This document shows positions 34,232 to 43,086 of a stretch of 64,000 nt of DNA, in pieces. Numbering within the stretch: position 1 is the stretch's first letter; each line of letters starts with the position of its first letter. This stretch comes from Gemmatimonadales bacterium. Its GTDB lineage: Bacteria; Gemmatimonadota; Gemmatimonadetes; Gemmatimonadales; GWC2-71-9. The stretch lies in assembly GCA_036265815.1 (NCBI GenBank), contig DATAOI010000052.1:186001-250000 (forward strand), written 5' to 3'. The translations under genes and the position numbers were made by a program. The notes below the pieces were generated by a model that was given only the letters and a program-made list of their open reading frames with translations, was not told the DNA's origin and did no database searches.

Positions 34232-34390
34232 GCGGCTGGTCCCTCCCGGGCGCGGCTGGTCACCGCTGGCCACGGCCCGTACCCCAACCGTGTGCGCCGG
34301 AGCCAGAGCACCGTCCCCCTTGCCATGTCCGAGCACGGCGTGAGGCTGCGCACAGTGAGCTGAACTCACCCCCTTCATCCAGGAGATCCC

Positions 34391-34924
34391 ATGCGAACAC
34401 CCGGTTCGACAGGCATAGCCCTCGCGGCAGCCCTGCTTCTGACGCTTCAGACGGGTCAATTTCATCCGCTCTCGGCGCAGGCGACACGCCCCAAGTGCGA
34501 CTTGGCCGAGTACCGGCAGTTCGATTTCTGGATCGGTGACTGGGAGGTGACCACGCAGGGCAAGCAAGCCGGCACCAACCTGGTGACGCGGGAAGAGGAC
34601 GGGTGCCTGATTCACGAGCACTGGACCGGCGCCAAAGGCGGCACCGGCCAGAGCCTCAACTTCTTCGATCGAGGCGATGCCCGGTGGCATCAGGTCTGGG
34701 TATCGAACGACGGTGGCGTGCTGAATCTCGCCGGCAGCTACGTTGAGGGGACCCTGACCTTACGGGGTGAGACCAAACAGGCGGACGGCACCCGTCTGAT
34801 GCACCGGCTCAGCTTTCATCTCAATCCCGACAGCACTGTACGCCAGTTCTGGGAGATCTCGTCCGATAAGGGCAAAACCTGGGCGTCCTCCTTCGACGGA
34901 CTCTACCGCAAGCGGAAGGCGTGA
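34391..34924 (+). CDS. secreted DUF1579-like protein
   Basis: A 177-residue protein with signal peptide (LAAALLLTLQTG, cut near LSAQ) and the DUF1579-type start RQFDFWIGDWEVTT followed by beta strands (CLIHEHWTGAKGG, VSFHLNPDSTVRQFWE-like). The function of this family is unknown. A GGAGATC ribosome site precedes the ATG. Its 3' end overlaps the convergent gene by 22 bp. Confidence 0.8.
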   Translation: MRTPGSTGIALAAALLLTLQTGQFHPLSAQATRPKCDLAEYRQFDFWIGDWEVTTQGKQAGTNLVTREEDGCLIHEHWTGAKGGTGQSLNFFDRGDARWHQVWVSNDGGVLNLAGSYVEGTLTLRGETKQADGTRLMHRLSFHLNPDSTVRQFWEISSDKGKTWASSFDGLYRKRKA

Positions 34925-35407
34925 CCCGCGCAGTCCACCCGATGATACCCGAAGCCGATCTTCGGTCCCTTCGCCTCGGCCCCTCCATCGATCCACGCCT
35001 GCAGCGAATCGGGCGTCACCAATCGGTATCCGATGCGCTTGGGGAAGTCGTGCGTGGGGTTTTCGAACACCGCCTCGGTGGCGGACGGTGCGGCCGCGCG
35101 GAAGACCACCTCGGCCTGATCGCCCGTTCGAACCCGGTACTCCAGAGCCGGCCCGGCAACGCGCAGCACCACGAACTCGTGCTCGGTGACCCGCCCTCCC
35201 TTGGTGGTTCGGCTCATGCCCAGCATCATTCCCCCCCCGCGGGGGCAGCCAGGCTTCCTCGACGATCTGATCGCCGCGCTGGAGCGACCAGCAGCCCGCG
35301 AGCCATCCGGCCGGCGCCGGATCCGCGGAGTGCTGGGCGGCTGCGGGGATCGATCCCAGGAGCAGCAACCCTGCACCGAGCGTGAGATCGCGCGAAATCG
35401 TGCGCAT
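34903..35407 (-). pseudogene. DUF6265-type secreted protein broken at a C8/G8 tract
   Basis: From ATG 35407 one frame gives a signal peptide (LTLGAGLLLLGSIPAAAQ) and GWLAGCWSLQRGD, VEEAWLPPRGG. At the G8 run (plus-strand C8, 35231-35238) the sense moves to the next frame, which continues MMLGMSRTTKGG, EFVVLRVAGP, FENPTHDFPKRIGYR and stops at 34903. With seven G the two parts join exactly, as in DUF6265 proteins. The gene could be a fresh frameshift, a phase-variable gene or an assembly error at a homopolymer. Confidence 0.75.
35231..35238. repeat. C8 homopolymer inside a coding region
   Basis: Eight C in a row, flanked by CATT and GCGGGGG, lie exactly where the DUF6265 frame breaks. Loss of one base restores the full reading frame. 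Confidence 0.9.
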
Positions 35408-35525
35408 GCGGGCACCGCTTCGAGACAGGGTGAAGAGTGGCGTCGAGCGAGGGTCCTCGAGGAAAGGTCGCACGTCATCGGGCCGGGCGCTTGTACGAAT
35501 CCGACAGCACTCGAATCGAAGCGCG

Positions 35526-36366
35526 TCAGCCCTGGTCGTTCAGGAAGGCTGTCGTGATCGGCGTGCTGGCCGGAGCCACCAGGGTCGGGGCACACCCGGC
35601 GAACTGCCGGAAGTCGCGCCCCAGATGCGACTGGTCGCTGTAACCGGCCCGCGCGGCGATGGTGGACCAGTGGAGCATCGGCTGCTCACGCGCGAGACGC
35701 AGCGCGCGCTGGAACCGCCGCACCCGGGAGAACTCCTTCGGCGAGATGCCGACGAAGCGATCGAACTGGTGCTCCAGGGTTCGGGCGGAGCACCCCGCGG
35801 CGCGGGCCAGCGCGTCCACGGATGGTCCCGGACTGCCGCACCACGACCGGGCGAAGCGGTTGAGACCGTCCCGCCGCCTGCCGCCGCCCGCTGCGAGCCG
35901 CGATCGAATCGCACGATCCAGGACCGCGCCGATCTGGTCGTCGCCACGGCACGCGTGGAGTTGATCGCCGGTTTCGGGGAGGAGCGCCGGATCGATGTCG
36001 GACAGGGCGACCGTGCGATCGCGCACCGCCGCGCTCGCCTCACCCAGAATCGCCGCGGCTCCCCAGGGCGCCAGCTTGATTCCCACGATCCGCAGCATTC
36101 CACCGGGAACCATATCTAGCGGCCGGGTCATCTGGCCAACCAGCATGGTCAAGGGCTGGGCCGTCAACCGGCCGGATGGCTGCCGCTCGTGCGTGAGGGG
36201 GCCGAGATTGAAGACGATCTCCGCTGCACCCATCGGGAAAGACCGGATGGGCCGGGGCGCCGGAGGCCCCGCCGAGGAGCACCCAGTAGTGGCGAACGTG
36301 CGCCGCGAGATCGACCGCCGGTTCGATGCATCGAAACTCGAGGGTCAGCGTGGCGCCCCCGCTCAC
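35526..36366 (-). pseudogene. AraC-family regulator with a one-base frameshift
   Basis: The start GTG 36366 overlaps the stop of the upstream amidohydrolase (GTGA), giving LTLEFRCIEPAVDLAAHVRHYWVL, the N-terminal sensor domain of DUF6597-type AraC regulators. After FPDG, an extra T near 36228 moves the sense into another frame, which resumes AAEIVFNLGPL and runs to TGA 35526. That part holds the two AraC helix-turn-helices (ALARAAGCSARTLEHQFDRFVG and WSTIAARAGYSDQSHLGRDF). Intact length would be about 279 residues. The gene is the last of the pyrimidine operon and may once have regulated it. Confidence 0.75.
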
Positions 36367-37232
36367 AGCCTGCACAGCCCGCCGTAGGTCTCGGGACGGC
36401 GATCCCGATAAAACTGCCACACGTTCCGGACCTCACGGATCTGGTCCAGGTCCAGCTCGGCGGTGATCAGCTCGTCCCGGTCCCGCGCGGCCTGGGCAAC
36501 GATCTGACCCCGCGGGGTGCAGAAGTAGCTCTGCCCGTAGAACTCGCCGATGCGCCAGGGATCCTCATAGCCCACCCGGTTGATGGCGCCCACGAAGAAT
36601 GTGTTGGCCACGGCGTGCGCCGGCTGCTCCAGCCGCCAGAGGTATTCCGAGAGCCCCGCCACGGTGGCCGAGGGGTTGAACACGATCTCGGCGCCGTTGA
36701 GGCCGAGCTCCCGGGCGCCCTCGGGGAAGTGCCGGTCGTAGCAGATATAGACGCCCACATCGGCGTAGCGTGTCCTGAAGACCGGGTACCCGAGATTGCC
36801 GGGGCGGAAATAGAATTTTTCCCAGAAGCCCGGCGCGCAATGGGGGATGTGATTCTTGCGGTACTTGCCGAGGTAACTGCCGTCGGCATCGATCACGGCG
36901 GCCGTATTGTAGTAGATACCGGTGCCGTCCTCTTCGTACAGGGGAACGACGATGACCATCGCGTGCCCCCGGGCCACTTCCTGCATGAGACGGGTGGTGG
37001 GCCCGTCGGGAATCCTCTCGACCGCATCGTACCAGCGGGTGCTCTGCTCCGCGCAGAAGTAGGGGCCGGTGAAGATCTCCTGCATGCAGAGAAGCTGAAC
37101 TCCCTCCCGGCCAGCCTGATCGATCAGCTCCATGTGCTTGGCCAGATTGGCCGCGCGAATGGTCTCGAGGGGCTCGTCGGTGCCACAGGCGTGGGATGCC
37201 TGAATCAGCCCGCATTTCACGACTCGGGACAT
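36363..37232 (-). CDS. beta-ureidopropionase-like carbon-nitrogen hydrolase
   Basis: A 289-residue nitrilase-superfamily amidohydrolase with the Glu-Lys-Cys triad at Glu52 (MQEIFTG), Lys126 (KYRKNHIPH) and Cys164 (YICYDRHFPE). In an operon with dihydropyrimidine dehydrogenase and dihydropyrimidinase it should perform the third step, N-carbamoyl-beta-alanine to beta-alanine, CO2 and ammonia. The pathway assignment comes from context and family. It starts 99 nt after the permease gene. Confidence 0.9.
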   Translation of the reverse strand: MSRVVKCGLIQASHACGTDEPLETIRAANLAKHMELIDQAGREGVQLLCMQEIFTGPYFCAEQSTRWYDAVERIPDGPTTRLMQEVARGHAMVIVVPLYEEDGTGIYYNTAAVIDADGSYLGKYRKNHIPHCAPGFWEKFYFRPGNLGYPVFRTRYADVGVYICYDRHFPEGARELGLNGAEIVFNPSATVAGLSEYLWRLEQPAHAVANTFFVGAINRVGYEDPWRIGEFYGQSYFCTPRGQIVAQAARDRDELITAELDLDQIREVRNVWQFYRDRRPETYGGLCRL

Positions 37233-37331
37233 GTCGTCCTTTCGGTGGAGCGGTGTGTCGGTAGTCGGGCGTTCAGGTTGTCATAGCGAGCGGGCTGTCA
37301 GCGCACGGATGACCCGAACCGCGCTCCCCCG

Positions 37332-38813
37332 TCACCCATCGGCCGGCACGCTTTTGCCGCGCATCAAGCCAAGATAGACGAGCCCGCTGAGCGCGAAGGT
37401 GACGAACCAGGCGTAGGAGTAGAGCCGGTCGAAGAAGGTTGGATCCGTGACGGCGCCACCCGGGGTGGTCACCGCGCGCAGGAACCCCGGCACTACCGGC
37501 AGGATCCCGATCACCAGCGCCACGACCGCCCGCGGGTTGACTCCGCCGCGGTAGCTGTAGACTCCGCGCTCGCGGTAGAGATCGTCCACTACCAGCCGCT
37601 GCCGCCGGATGATCCAGTAATCGGCGATCAGGATCCCGCCCAGTGCTCCCATCAGGCTCGAGTATCCCAGCAGCCAGGTAAAGATGTAGGCCGCGGCGTC
37701 GGAGTAGAGCTTCCACGGCATCATCGCGATCCCCAGCACCGCCGTGATCAGGCCGCCGGTCACGTAGCTGATCCGCTTGGGGCTCAGGTTGGAAAAATCG
37801 TTGGACGGAGAGACGACGTTCGCCGCCATGTTGGTGGTGAGCTGCGCGGCCAGGACCACCAGCGCCGCAAACACGATCACCGCGGTGCCGCCGATCCGGC
37901 CAATCAGCACCACCGGATCCCAGATCGGCTCGCCAAACAGCACGATGGTCGCACTGGTGACCACCACCCCGATGAAGGCGAAGGCCGTCATCGTGGTCGG
38001 AAGCCCCAGCGCTTGACCCAGCATCTGCGAGCGCTGGCTCTTGGCATAGCGGGTGAAGTCGGGGATGTTGAGGCTGAGCGTGGCCCAGTACCCGATCGAC
38101 GCGGTGAGCGCCGACGGGAACAGGGCCCAGAAGGGAGCGCCCCCGCCGCGAAGCCGCTCCGACTGGCTCAAGAGCTGGCCCAACCCGCCCCCGGCTCTGA
38201 CGGCCCACAGCAGGAGGATGGCACCGCCTCCGAGGAGCAGCGGCGCCGACCAGCTCTCCAGGAGCTTGATCCCCTCGGTACCCTTGAGGATCACCGCAAC
38301 CTGGATCAGCCAGAACAATCCGAAGGTGATGGCGGTGCCGCCCGGCATGCCGGCCCAGCCCGGCCAGGCCGCCCTGAAGAGCGCATCCAGCGCCAGCCCA
38401 CCGATCCAGGTCTGGATCCCGAACCAGCCGCAGGCCACCACCGCGCGGAGAATGGCCGGTAGATTGGCACCCCGCACCCCGAAGCTCGCCCGGCACAGCA
38501 CCGGGAAGGAGATCCCGTACTTGGTTCCCGCGTGTGCGTTGAGCACCATCGGCACCAGCACGATGGTGTTGCCCAGGAGAATGGTGATCATCGCCTGCCA
38601 CCAGCTCATCCCCTGCTGCATGAGGCCGGAGGCCAGGGTGTAGGTGGTGATGACCACGCTCATGCCGATCCAGAGTGCGGCGATGTTGTAGGTGGACCAG
38701 GTGCGGCGGGCAGGCTCGGTCGGGGCGAGGTCGGGATTCCAGAGCGGGCTGCCGGTGAGATCGTCCGCGTCGGACGGCGGCGGCCCGAGGTCGATGGCGC
38801 GTCCCGCGCTCAT
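37332..38813 (-). CDS. NCS1-family nucleobase/hydantoin permease
   Basis: A 493-residue protein with about 12 hydrophobic helices. NCS1 hallmarks include the N-terminal LWNPDLAPTEPARRTW, WIGMSVVITTYTLASG, GISFPVLCRASFG and the conserved NIPDFTRYAKS and SNDFSNLSPKRISY loops. It would import uracil, thymine, hydantoin or allantoin with sodium or protons. Start ATG 38813 overlaps the dihydropyrimidinase stop as ATGA, so uptake and degradation are co-expressed. Confidence 0.92.
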   Translation of the reverse strand: MSAGRAIDLGPPPSDADDLTGSPLWNPDLAPTEPARRTWSTYNIAALWIGMSVVITTYTLASGLMQQGMSWWQAMITILLGNTIVLVPMVLNAHAGTKYGISFPVLCRASFGVRGANLPAILRAVVACGWFGIQTWIGGLALDALFRAAWPGWAGMPGGTAITFGLFWLIQVAVILKGTEGIKLLESWSAPLLLGGGAILLLWAVRAGGGLGQLLSQSERLRGGGAPFWALFPSALTASIGYWATLSLNIPDFTRYAKSQRSQMLGQALGLPTTMTAFAFIGVVVTSATIVLFGEPIWDPVVLIGRIGGTAVIVFAALVVLAAQLTTNMAANVVSPSNDFSNLSPKRISYVTGGLITAVLGIAMMPWKLYSDAAAYIFTWLLGYSSLMGALGGILIADYWIIRRQRLVVDDLYRERGVYSYRGGVNPRAVVALVIGILPVVPGFLRAVTTPGGAVTDPTFFDRLYSYAWFVTFALSGLVYLGLMRGKSVPADG

Positions 38814-40195
38814 CCGGCCCTCGTACGCGACAGCCATTTGCCCCGGCCCTCCCGGCCAACCACGCGATAGTCGTCCACGATCACCTCGCCCCGGGAGAGG
38901 GTGGTCCGGGCGAACCCCGCCAGCTCCCAGCCCAGGTAGGGCGACCAGTCGGCGTTGGTCTCCATCGTGGCGGGATCCACCGTCCGAGCGGCGGTCGGAT
39001 GGATGATCGCGAGGTCCGCATCCGCGCCGACGGTGATGCCCCCCTTCCTGGGATACAGGCCCATGATCCGGGCCGGGTTGGTGCTCAGCTTGAGGCAGAG
39101 CTCCTCGATCGAGAGCTTCCCGCCGAGCACGCCATGGGTATAGGTGACCGGGAGCAGCGTCTCGAGTCCCGGCAGGCCCATCGGGATCTTGGTCCAGTCC
39201 CCGTTCCACATGGCCTTCTGCTCCCGGTTGAAGGTGCAGGTATCGGTGGAGATGACCGAGACCTCGCCCCCGCGGAGCCCCTTCCACAGGCGCTCGACGT
39301 CCTTGGGCTTCTTCACCTGCGGGCAACAGGCGAAGAGGTGCCCGTCCTCCCGCTCGAACACCGAGTCGTCCAGCACCAGGTACTGGGCGCAGGTCTCCGC
39401 CACGACCGGCGCGCCGCGGGCCTGCGCCGCGCGCACCAGATCCGCTCCCTCGCCGGTCGACATGTGCACGATGTAGAGCTTGCCGCCGGTCACCTCGCAC
39501 CACTGGATGGCGCGCTGGATGGCCTCCGCCTCGACGAAGTTGGGCCGGGTCATCGGGTGCAGCCGGGCGCCATAGCGGGCCATCAGCTCCGGCGTGTGGT
39601 GCCGTGCGATGAGCTCGTCCAGCACCCGCGCCGACTCCGCGTGCACCAGGAGCATGGTGCCGTACTCCCGCATCAGCTCCAGGGTGCCGAAGAGGGCGCG
39701 ATCGTCCGACTGCCACCCCTCGGACTCGTAGATCATGAACTCCTTGAAGGTGGTGAACCCGCGCTCCACCATCCCCTTCACCTGGCTCTTATGCTCGGCA
39801 AAGCGGGTGATGCAGATGTGGAAGGTGTAGTCCACCAGCGCCTTTCCCTCGGCCTTCCGCATCCAGTTGTCGGCCGCCTGCTCCAGCGACTCGCCGGCGT
39901 AGGGGATGGCGAAATCGATCACGGTAGTGACCCCACCCCGGGCACCGGCGCGGGTACCGGTACGGTAGTCGTCGGCGGAGACGGTGCCGCAGAAGGGGAG
40001 TTCGAGGTGGACGTGGACGTCGAGCACGCCGGGCAGGACATGGTGCCCGGCGGCCTCGATCACCTGGGTGCGGGCACCCGGCACGAGATCGCTGCCGAGC
40101 GCGGCGATCTTCTCGCCCACGATTCCGACGTCCCCGGTGAAGCTCCCGGCGGGCGTCACCACGTTCCCGCCCCGGACGATCCGGTCGAAGTCCAT
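38810..40195 (-). CDS. dihydropyrimidinase (hydantoinase)
   Basis: A 461-residue amidohydrolase of usual family length. Metal ligands are His61 and His63 in DVHVHLE, the carboxylated Lys151 in FKEFMIY, later His residues in LLVHAES and YIVHMS, and Asp in ISTDTC. Tyr156 near the lysine is the oxyanion residue of this family. It opens dihydrouracil or dihydrothymine to the N-carbamoyl acid. It begins 3 nt after the preA-like stop. Confidence 0.93.
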   Translation of the reverse strand: MDFDRIVRGGNVVTPAGSFTGDVGIVGEKIAALGSDLVPGARTQVIEAAGHHVLPGVLDVHVHLELPFCGTVSADDYRTGTRAGARGGVTTVIDFAIPYAGESLEQAADNWMRKAEGKALVDYTFHICITRFAEHKSQVKGMVERGFTTFKEFMIYESEGWQSDDRALFGTLELMREYGTMLLVHAESARVLDELIARHHTPELMARYGARLHPMTRPNFVEAEAIQRAIQWCEVTGGKLYIVHMSTGEGADLVRAAQARGAPVVAETCAQYLVLDDSVFEREDGHLFACCPQVKKPKDVERLWKGLRGGEVSVISTDTCTFNREQKAMWNGDWTKIPMGLPGLETLLPVTYTHGVLGGKLSIEELCLKLSTNPARIMGLYPRKGGITVGADADLAIIHPTAARTVDPATMETNADWSPYLGWELAGFARTTLSRGEVIVDDYRVVGREGRGKWLSRTRAG

Positions 40196-40198
40196 CGG

Positions 40199-41344
40199 CT
40201 ACTCGCTGACCGCGGCCTGCGCGGGCGGGGCCGGCGGCGCGTATCCCTCGACCGCCTCGTAGCCGGCGTGATAAGCGGTGGCGTCGGGCCGACGAATCTC
40301 CGACTGCGCAACGATCCGGTCGCGCCGGAGCCCGCGGAAGTCCTCGATCCGGGTCCAGCTCTCGGCGGCGTGGCGCAGAAGAAACTCGTCCAGTCCGGCG
40401 AGGAGCCGCTTGATCACGTTGGGGCCCACCGCCTGATCCAGCATGGCGGCGGTGCAGACCTGCACTGTCCCGCAGCCGAGCAGGATGTAGGAGAGCGCCT
40501 GGCGGAAGTCGGAGATGCCGCCGATCCCGGAGAAGCTCCGGTCGGGGAACGCCTGGGTCATCTGGGCCATCTTGGCGAGCGAGAGCGGGAGGATGGCCGG
40601 TCCGCCGAGCCCGCCGCTCGACACCAGCCCATCCACGTTGATCTCGAACTCGAGGGTCTCGGAGTCGATCGGCGGCAGCGACGGGAAGGTGTTGGAGGAG
40701 ACGATCGCATCCGCCCCGCCCCGGAAACACGCGGCGGCCTCGAGGACGATGTCTGACGTCGCCGGCGTCAGCTTGCACCAGACCGGCACCTTCGCCACCT
40801 CCTTCACCGCCTCGGTCACCACCGAGCAGAGCCCCTGATCTTTGCCGATGTTGGAGCCCATATCGCGCCGGTCCATGTGGGGACAGGAGAAGTTGAGCTC
40901 CAGTCCGTCCGCGCCCGCGTCCTGGCATTCACGGGCGAGCCGCTGCCAGTTCTGCAGCTCCTTGTCGTTTCCCGAGCCGGCCATGATGGAGGCGATGAGC
41001 CTCCGGTCGGGAAACGCCTCCTTGATCCGTCGGAGCCGCGGCAGCCACCAGTCGATGGTCTTGTCGGAGATGAGCTCCCAGTTCCAGGAGGAGTGCAGGG
41101 CCGCCCCGGGACGCTTCCGCATCGAGACGAAGGCGTCGTCGGGGGTGGTGCGGAGAAACTTCGCCTTGGCGCCGAGGACGTTGGTGACGGGGTGCAGTCC
41201 GATGGTCTTGGTCACCACCCCGGCCCAACCGGCCTCGAAGGCGCGCAGGATGTTGCTCTCCGACTCGGTGGGGGGTGCCGAGGAGAGGAGGAACGGGTTC
41301 TCGAAACGAATGCCGGTGAAATCGACTGCGCGATCGAGGGGCAT
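40199..41344 (-). CDS. preA: dihydropyrimidine dehydrogenase, PreA/PYD1-like single subunit
   Basis: A 381-residue TIM-barrel flavoprotein starting at ATG 41344 behind GGAG. FMN-site and substrate motifs of the class 2 dihydroorotate/dihydropyrimidine dehydrogenases are present: NPFLLSSAPPT, ELNFSCPHMDRRDMG, VWCKLTPA, GIGGISDFRQA. E. coli PreA carries a C-terminal ferredoxin domain and works with PreT. Here the tail (PPAPPAQAA) has no CxxCxxC motif and no preT is in the window, so this resembles the single-subunit plant enzyme. It is the first gene of the operon and would reduce uracil or thymine. Confidence 0.9.
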   Translation of the reverse strand: MPLDRAVDFTGIRFENPFLLSSAPPTESESNILRAFEAGWAGVVTKTIGLHPVTNVLGAKAKFLRTTPDDAFVSMRKRPGAALHSSWNWELISDKTIDWWLPRLRRIKEAFPDRRLIASIMAGSGNDKELQNWQRLARECQDAGADGLELNFSCPHMDRRDMGSNIGKDQGLCSVVTEAVKEVAKVPVWCKLTPATSDIVLEAAACFRGGADAIVSSNTFPSLPPIDSETLEFEINVDGLVSSGGLGGPAILPLSLAKMAQMTQAFPDRSFSGIGGISDFRQALSYILLGCGTVQVCTAAMLDQAVGPNVIKRLLAGLDEFLLRHAAESWTRIEDFRGLRRDRIVAQSEIRRPDATAYHAGYEAVEGYAPPAPPAQAAVSE

Positions 41345-41449
41345 AACGACTCCTGCAGCGTGCGGGGTGATGGTGAAGCATACGCCGCGGGCGGGTGGGG
41401 GGCAAACGGCATACGGGCCCCTGAGCGACCCCCGCCCGCTCGGGACGCC

Positions 41450-41455
41450 TATAAT
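41450..41455 (+). promoter_or_regulatory. consensus -10 box TATAAT
   Basis: A perfect TATAAT lies 79 nt before the phosphoribosyltransferase ATG within a GC-rich tract. No matching -35 is obvious at 17 nt. The 190-bp divergent region 41345-41534 must also contain the promoter of the pyrimidine degradation operon. Confidence 0.5.
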
Positions 41456-41534
41456 TCTCCTCGATCTCGTTCCGCGGGGACTTCCGTCCACCATACCGTC
41501 GACCTGATCCGGCAACCGGTAACTGGACCCAGGC

Positions 41535-42164
41535 ATGAGCCAGACGACAGCCGATGCGTTTCTGGAGCTGGTCAGCAGCAGGCGGGGCCACTTCGAGTTC
41601 GAGTCCGGGTATCACGGCGAGCTGTGGCTGGATCTCGACCCACTCTTCGCCCGGCCCAGCCGGGTCGCGCCGCTGATCGCCGGACTCGCCGCCGCGCTCC
41701 GTTGCCACGACGTGGAGGGCGTGTGTGGTCCGCTGGTGGGCGGCGCCTTCCTCGCGCAGAGCCTGGCGGCCGCGCTCGACCTGGAGTTTCTCTACACCGA
41801 GCCGGTGCCCGCTCCGGCCGGGAGCGGGCTCTACCAGGCCCGCTACCGCCTGCCGGCGGCGCTCTCGCCGCGGGTTCGCGCGAAGCGGATCGCCATCGTC
41901 GACGACGTCATCAGCGCCGGCTCCTCGAGCCGTGCGACCTGGGCCGAGCTGCAGACCCACAGGGCCCATCCCGTGGCGGTGGGGACCCTGCTCCTGCTAG
42001 GCTCGGCCGGGGCGGATTTCTTTCGCCGGAACGGCCTGGCGGTCGAGGCGGTCTCGTGCCTTCCGTTCGAGCTCTGGACTCCCGCCAGCTGCCCACTCTG
42101 CGCCGGGGGCGTGCCCCTGGAGCGCCCCCGTGCAGGCGATCGAGCGATCGAATCCCGGCCCTGA
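41535..42164 (+). CDS. pyrE: orotate phosphoribosyltransferase-like protein
   Basis: A 209-residue type I phosphoribosyltransferase. The PRPP loop is IAIVDDVISAGSS near residue 122; GHFEFESGYHGELWLDLD at the N-terminus and CGPLVGGAFLA fit PyrE. The C-terminus has a CPLC pair, seen in a subset of PyrE-like proteins, which may bind metal. It would attach ribose phosphate to orotate or a related base. It is divergent from the pyrimidine degradation operon, an apt place for shared pyrimidine control. Confidence 0.82.
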   Translation: MSQTTADAFLELVSSRRGHFEFESGYHGELWLDLDPLFARPSRVAPLIAGLAAALRCHDVEGVCGPLVGGAFLAQSLAAALDLEFLYTEPVPAPAGSGLYQARYRLPAALSPRVRAKRIAIVDDVISAGSSSRATWAELQTHRAHPVAVGTLLLLGSAGADFFRRNGLAVEAVSCLPFELWTPASCPLCAGGVPLERPRAGDRAIESRP

Positions 42165-42267
42165 CCCTCCGGAGCCAGTTTCGGGCTGGCACTTTGGCCG
42201 GCCTGGACTCGTCAGTCTCCGATGCCAGCCGCCATCGAACGGCCGAACCCATCCTGAGGAGAGTGCC

Positions 42268-42795
42268 ATGCGCGTGATTACCCTCATCCTGCTGCTCTCG
42301 TCCGCGCCAACGCTGGTCCGCGCTCAGGCCGGGCCGTACCCCGACCTCCAGGCCGACTGGCAGCGCAATCGTACGGCGGTGCTCGCCTACATCGACGCGA
42401 TGCCGGATTCCGCCACCGGTTTCCGCCCCACGCCGGGCGTCCGGACCTTTGCCCAGCAGTTCGACCACATCGTGACCACCAATCTCGAGGTGGCGGCCAT
42501 CGCCCTGCGCGGTCTCAAGGCGGCGCCGAGCCTGGGCGACAGCACCGTGTATCTCCGCGACAAAGCCGCCCTCCGTCGGTACGCCACGTCCACCTACGAT
42601 TACCTGCTCGACGCACTCCGGCATGCCTCACCGGCGCAGCTGCGCCGTCCCGTCGCCATGTACGGTCAGCCCCCGCAGCCCGCCATCCGCCTCGCCGCGC
42701 TGTCGTTCGAGCACTCGGTATGGACCTTGGGACAACTGGTGCCCTATCTTCGGCTGAATGGGGTCACCCCACCCGAGTACAGTATGCCGTTCTGA
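42268..42795 (+). CDS. secreted DinB-fold protein
   Basis: A 175-residue protein with signal peptide (LILLLSSAPTLVRAQA) and the four-helix DinB/YfiT layout. Candidate metal histidines are His in QQFDHIVTTN and in LSFEHSVWTLGQL. DinB proteins are putative thiol-dependent transferases; an exported one is of unknown role. A GAGGAGAG ribosome site precedes ATG 42268. Confidence 0.8.
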   Translation: MRVITLILLLSSAPTLVRAQAGPYPDLQADWQRNRTAVLAYIDAMPDSATGFRPTPGVRTFAQQFDHIVTTNLEVAAIALRGLKAAPSLGDSTVYLRDKAALRRYATSTYDYLLDALRHASPAQLRRPVAMYGQPPQPAIRLAALSFEHSVWTLGQLVPYLRLNGVTPPEYSMPF

Positions 42796-42825
42796 GTCCC
42801 GAACGAGGCAGGAGGTCTTTCCCCC

Positions 42826-42978
42826 ATGATCCGCAAACTGGCGTCCGGCGAGTACCGTCTGTATTCCAGGAAGAAGAACCCGAAGACCGGAAAGCGCCGC
42901 AACCTGGGCACCTTCAAGACACGGGCGGCCGCGGAGAAGCACGAACGGGCGGTGCAGTACTTCAAGCGTGGCGGCTGA
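42826..42978 (+). CDS. 50-residue basic protein, Arm-type DNA-binding-like
   Basis: A very short gene with a strong GGAGG site at 42811-42815. The product starts MIRKLASGEYRLYSRKK and continues NPKTGKRRNLGTFKTR, AAAEKHERAVQYF; 18 of 50 residues are Lys or Arg. The three-strand plus helix pattern (GEYRLYS, RRNLGTF, AAAEKHERA) is like the Arm DNA-binding domain at the N-terminus of tyrosine recombinases, but no recombinase follows. It could be a small nucleic-acid-binding protein. It is easily missed by length cut-offs. Confidence 0.75.
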   Translation: MIRKLASGEYRLYSRKKNPKTGKRRNLGTFKTRAAAEKHERAVQYFKRGG

Positions 42979-43056
42979 CGCCGCCGCCGCTGACGCCTGC
43001 CGATCCGCGGTGGATATCGAGCAGACGGCCGTCTGGTCCGGGCCCGCTGGACGGCG

Positions 43057-43062
43057 TATCTT
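43057..43062 (+). promoter_or_regulatory. -10-like TATCTT before the DinB gene
   Basis: TATCTT lies 24 nt upstream of ATG 43087 in a GC-rich gap. The same hexamer occurs in the shared 23-bp element at 46515 and 54167, which suggests it is a usable -10 in this genome. Confidence 0.35.
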
Positions 43063-43086
43063 GAGCCGTCCCCGTCCCGAGCCGTG

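Noticed and set aside
37273-40928. Very long alternative frames across the permease and dihydropyrimidinase genes
   Set aside because: They arise from high GC at third positions; only the frames with NCS1 and amidohydrolase motifs are coherent.
42826-42978. Remnant of a tyrosine recombinase or integrative element
   Set aside because: The small gene is complete with its own ribosome site and stop, and no integrase core, attachment repeat or tRNA lies nearby.
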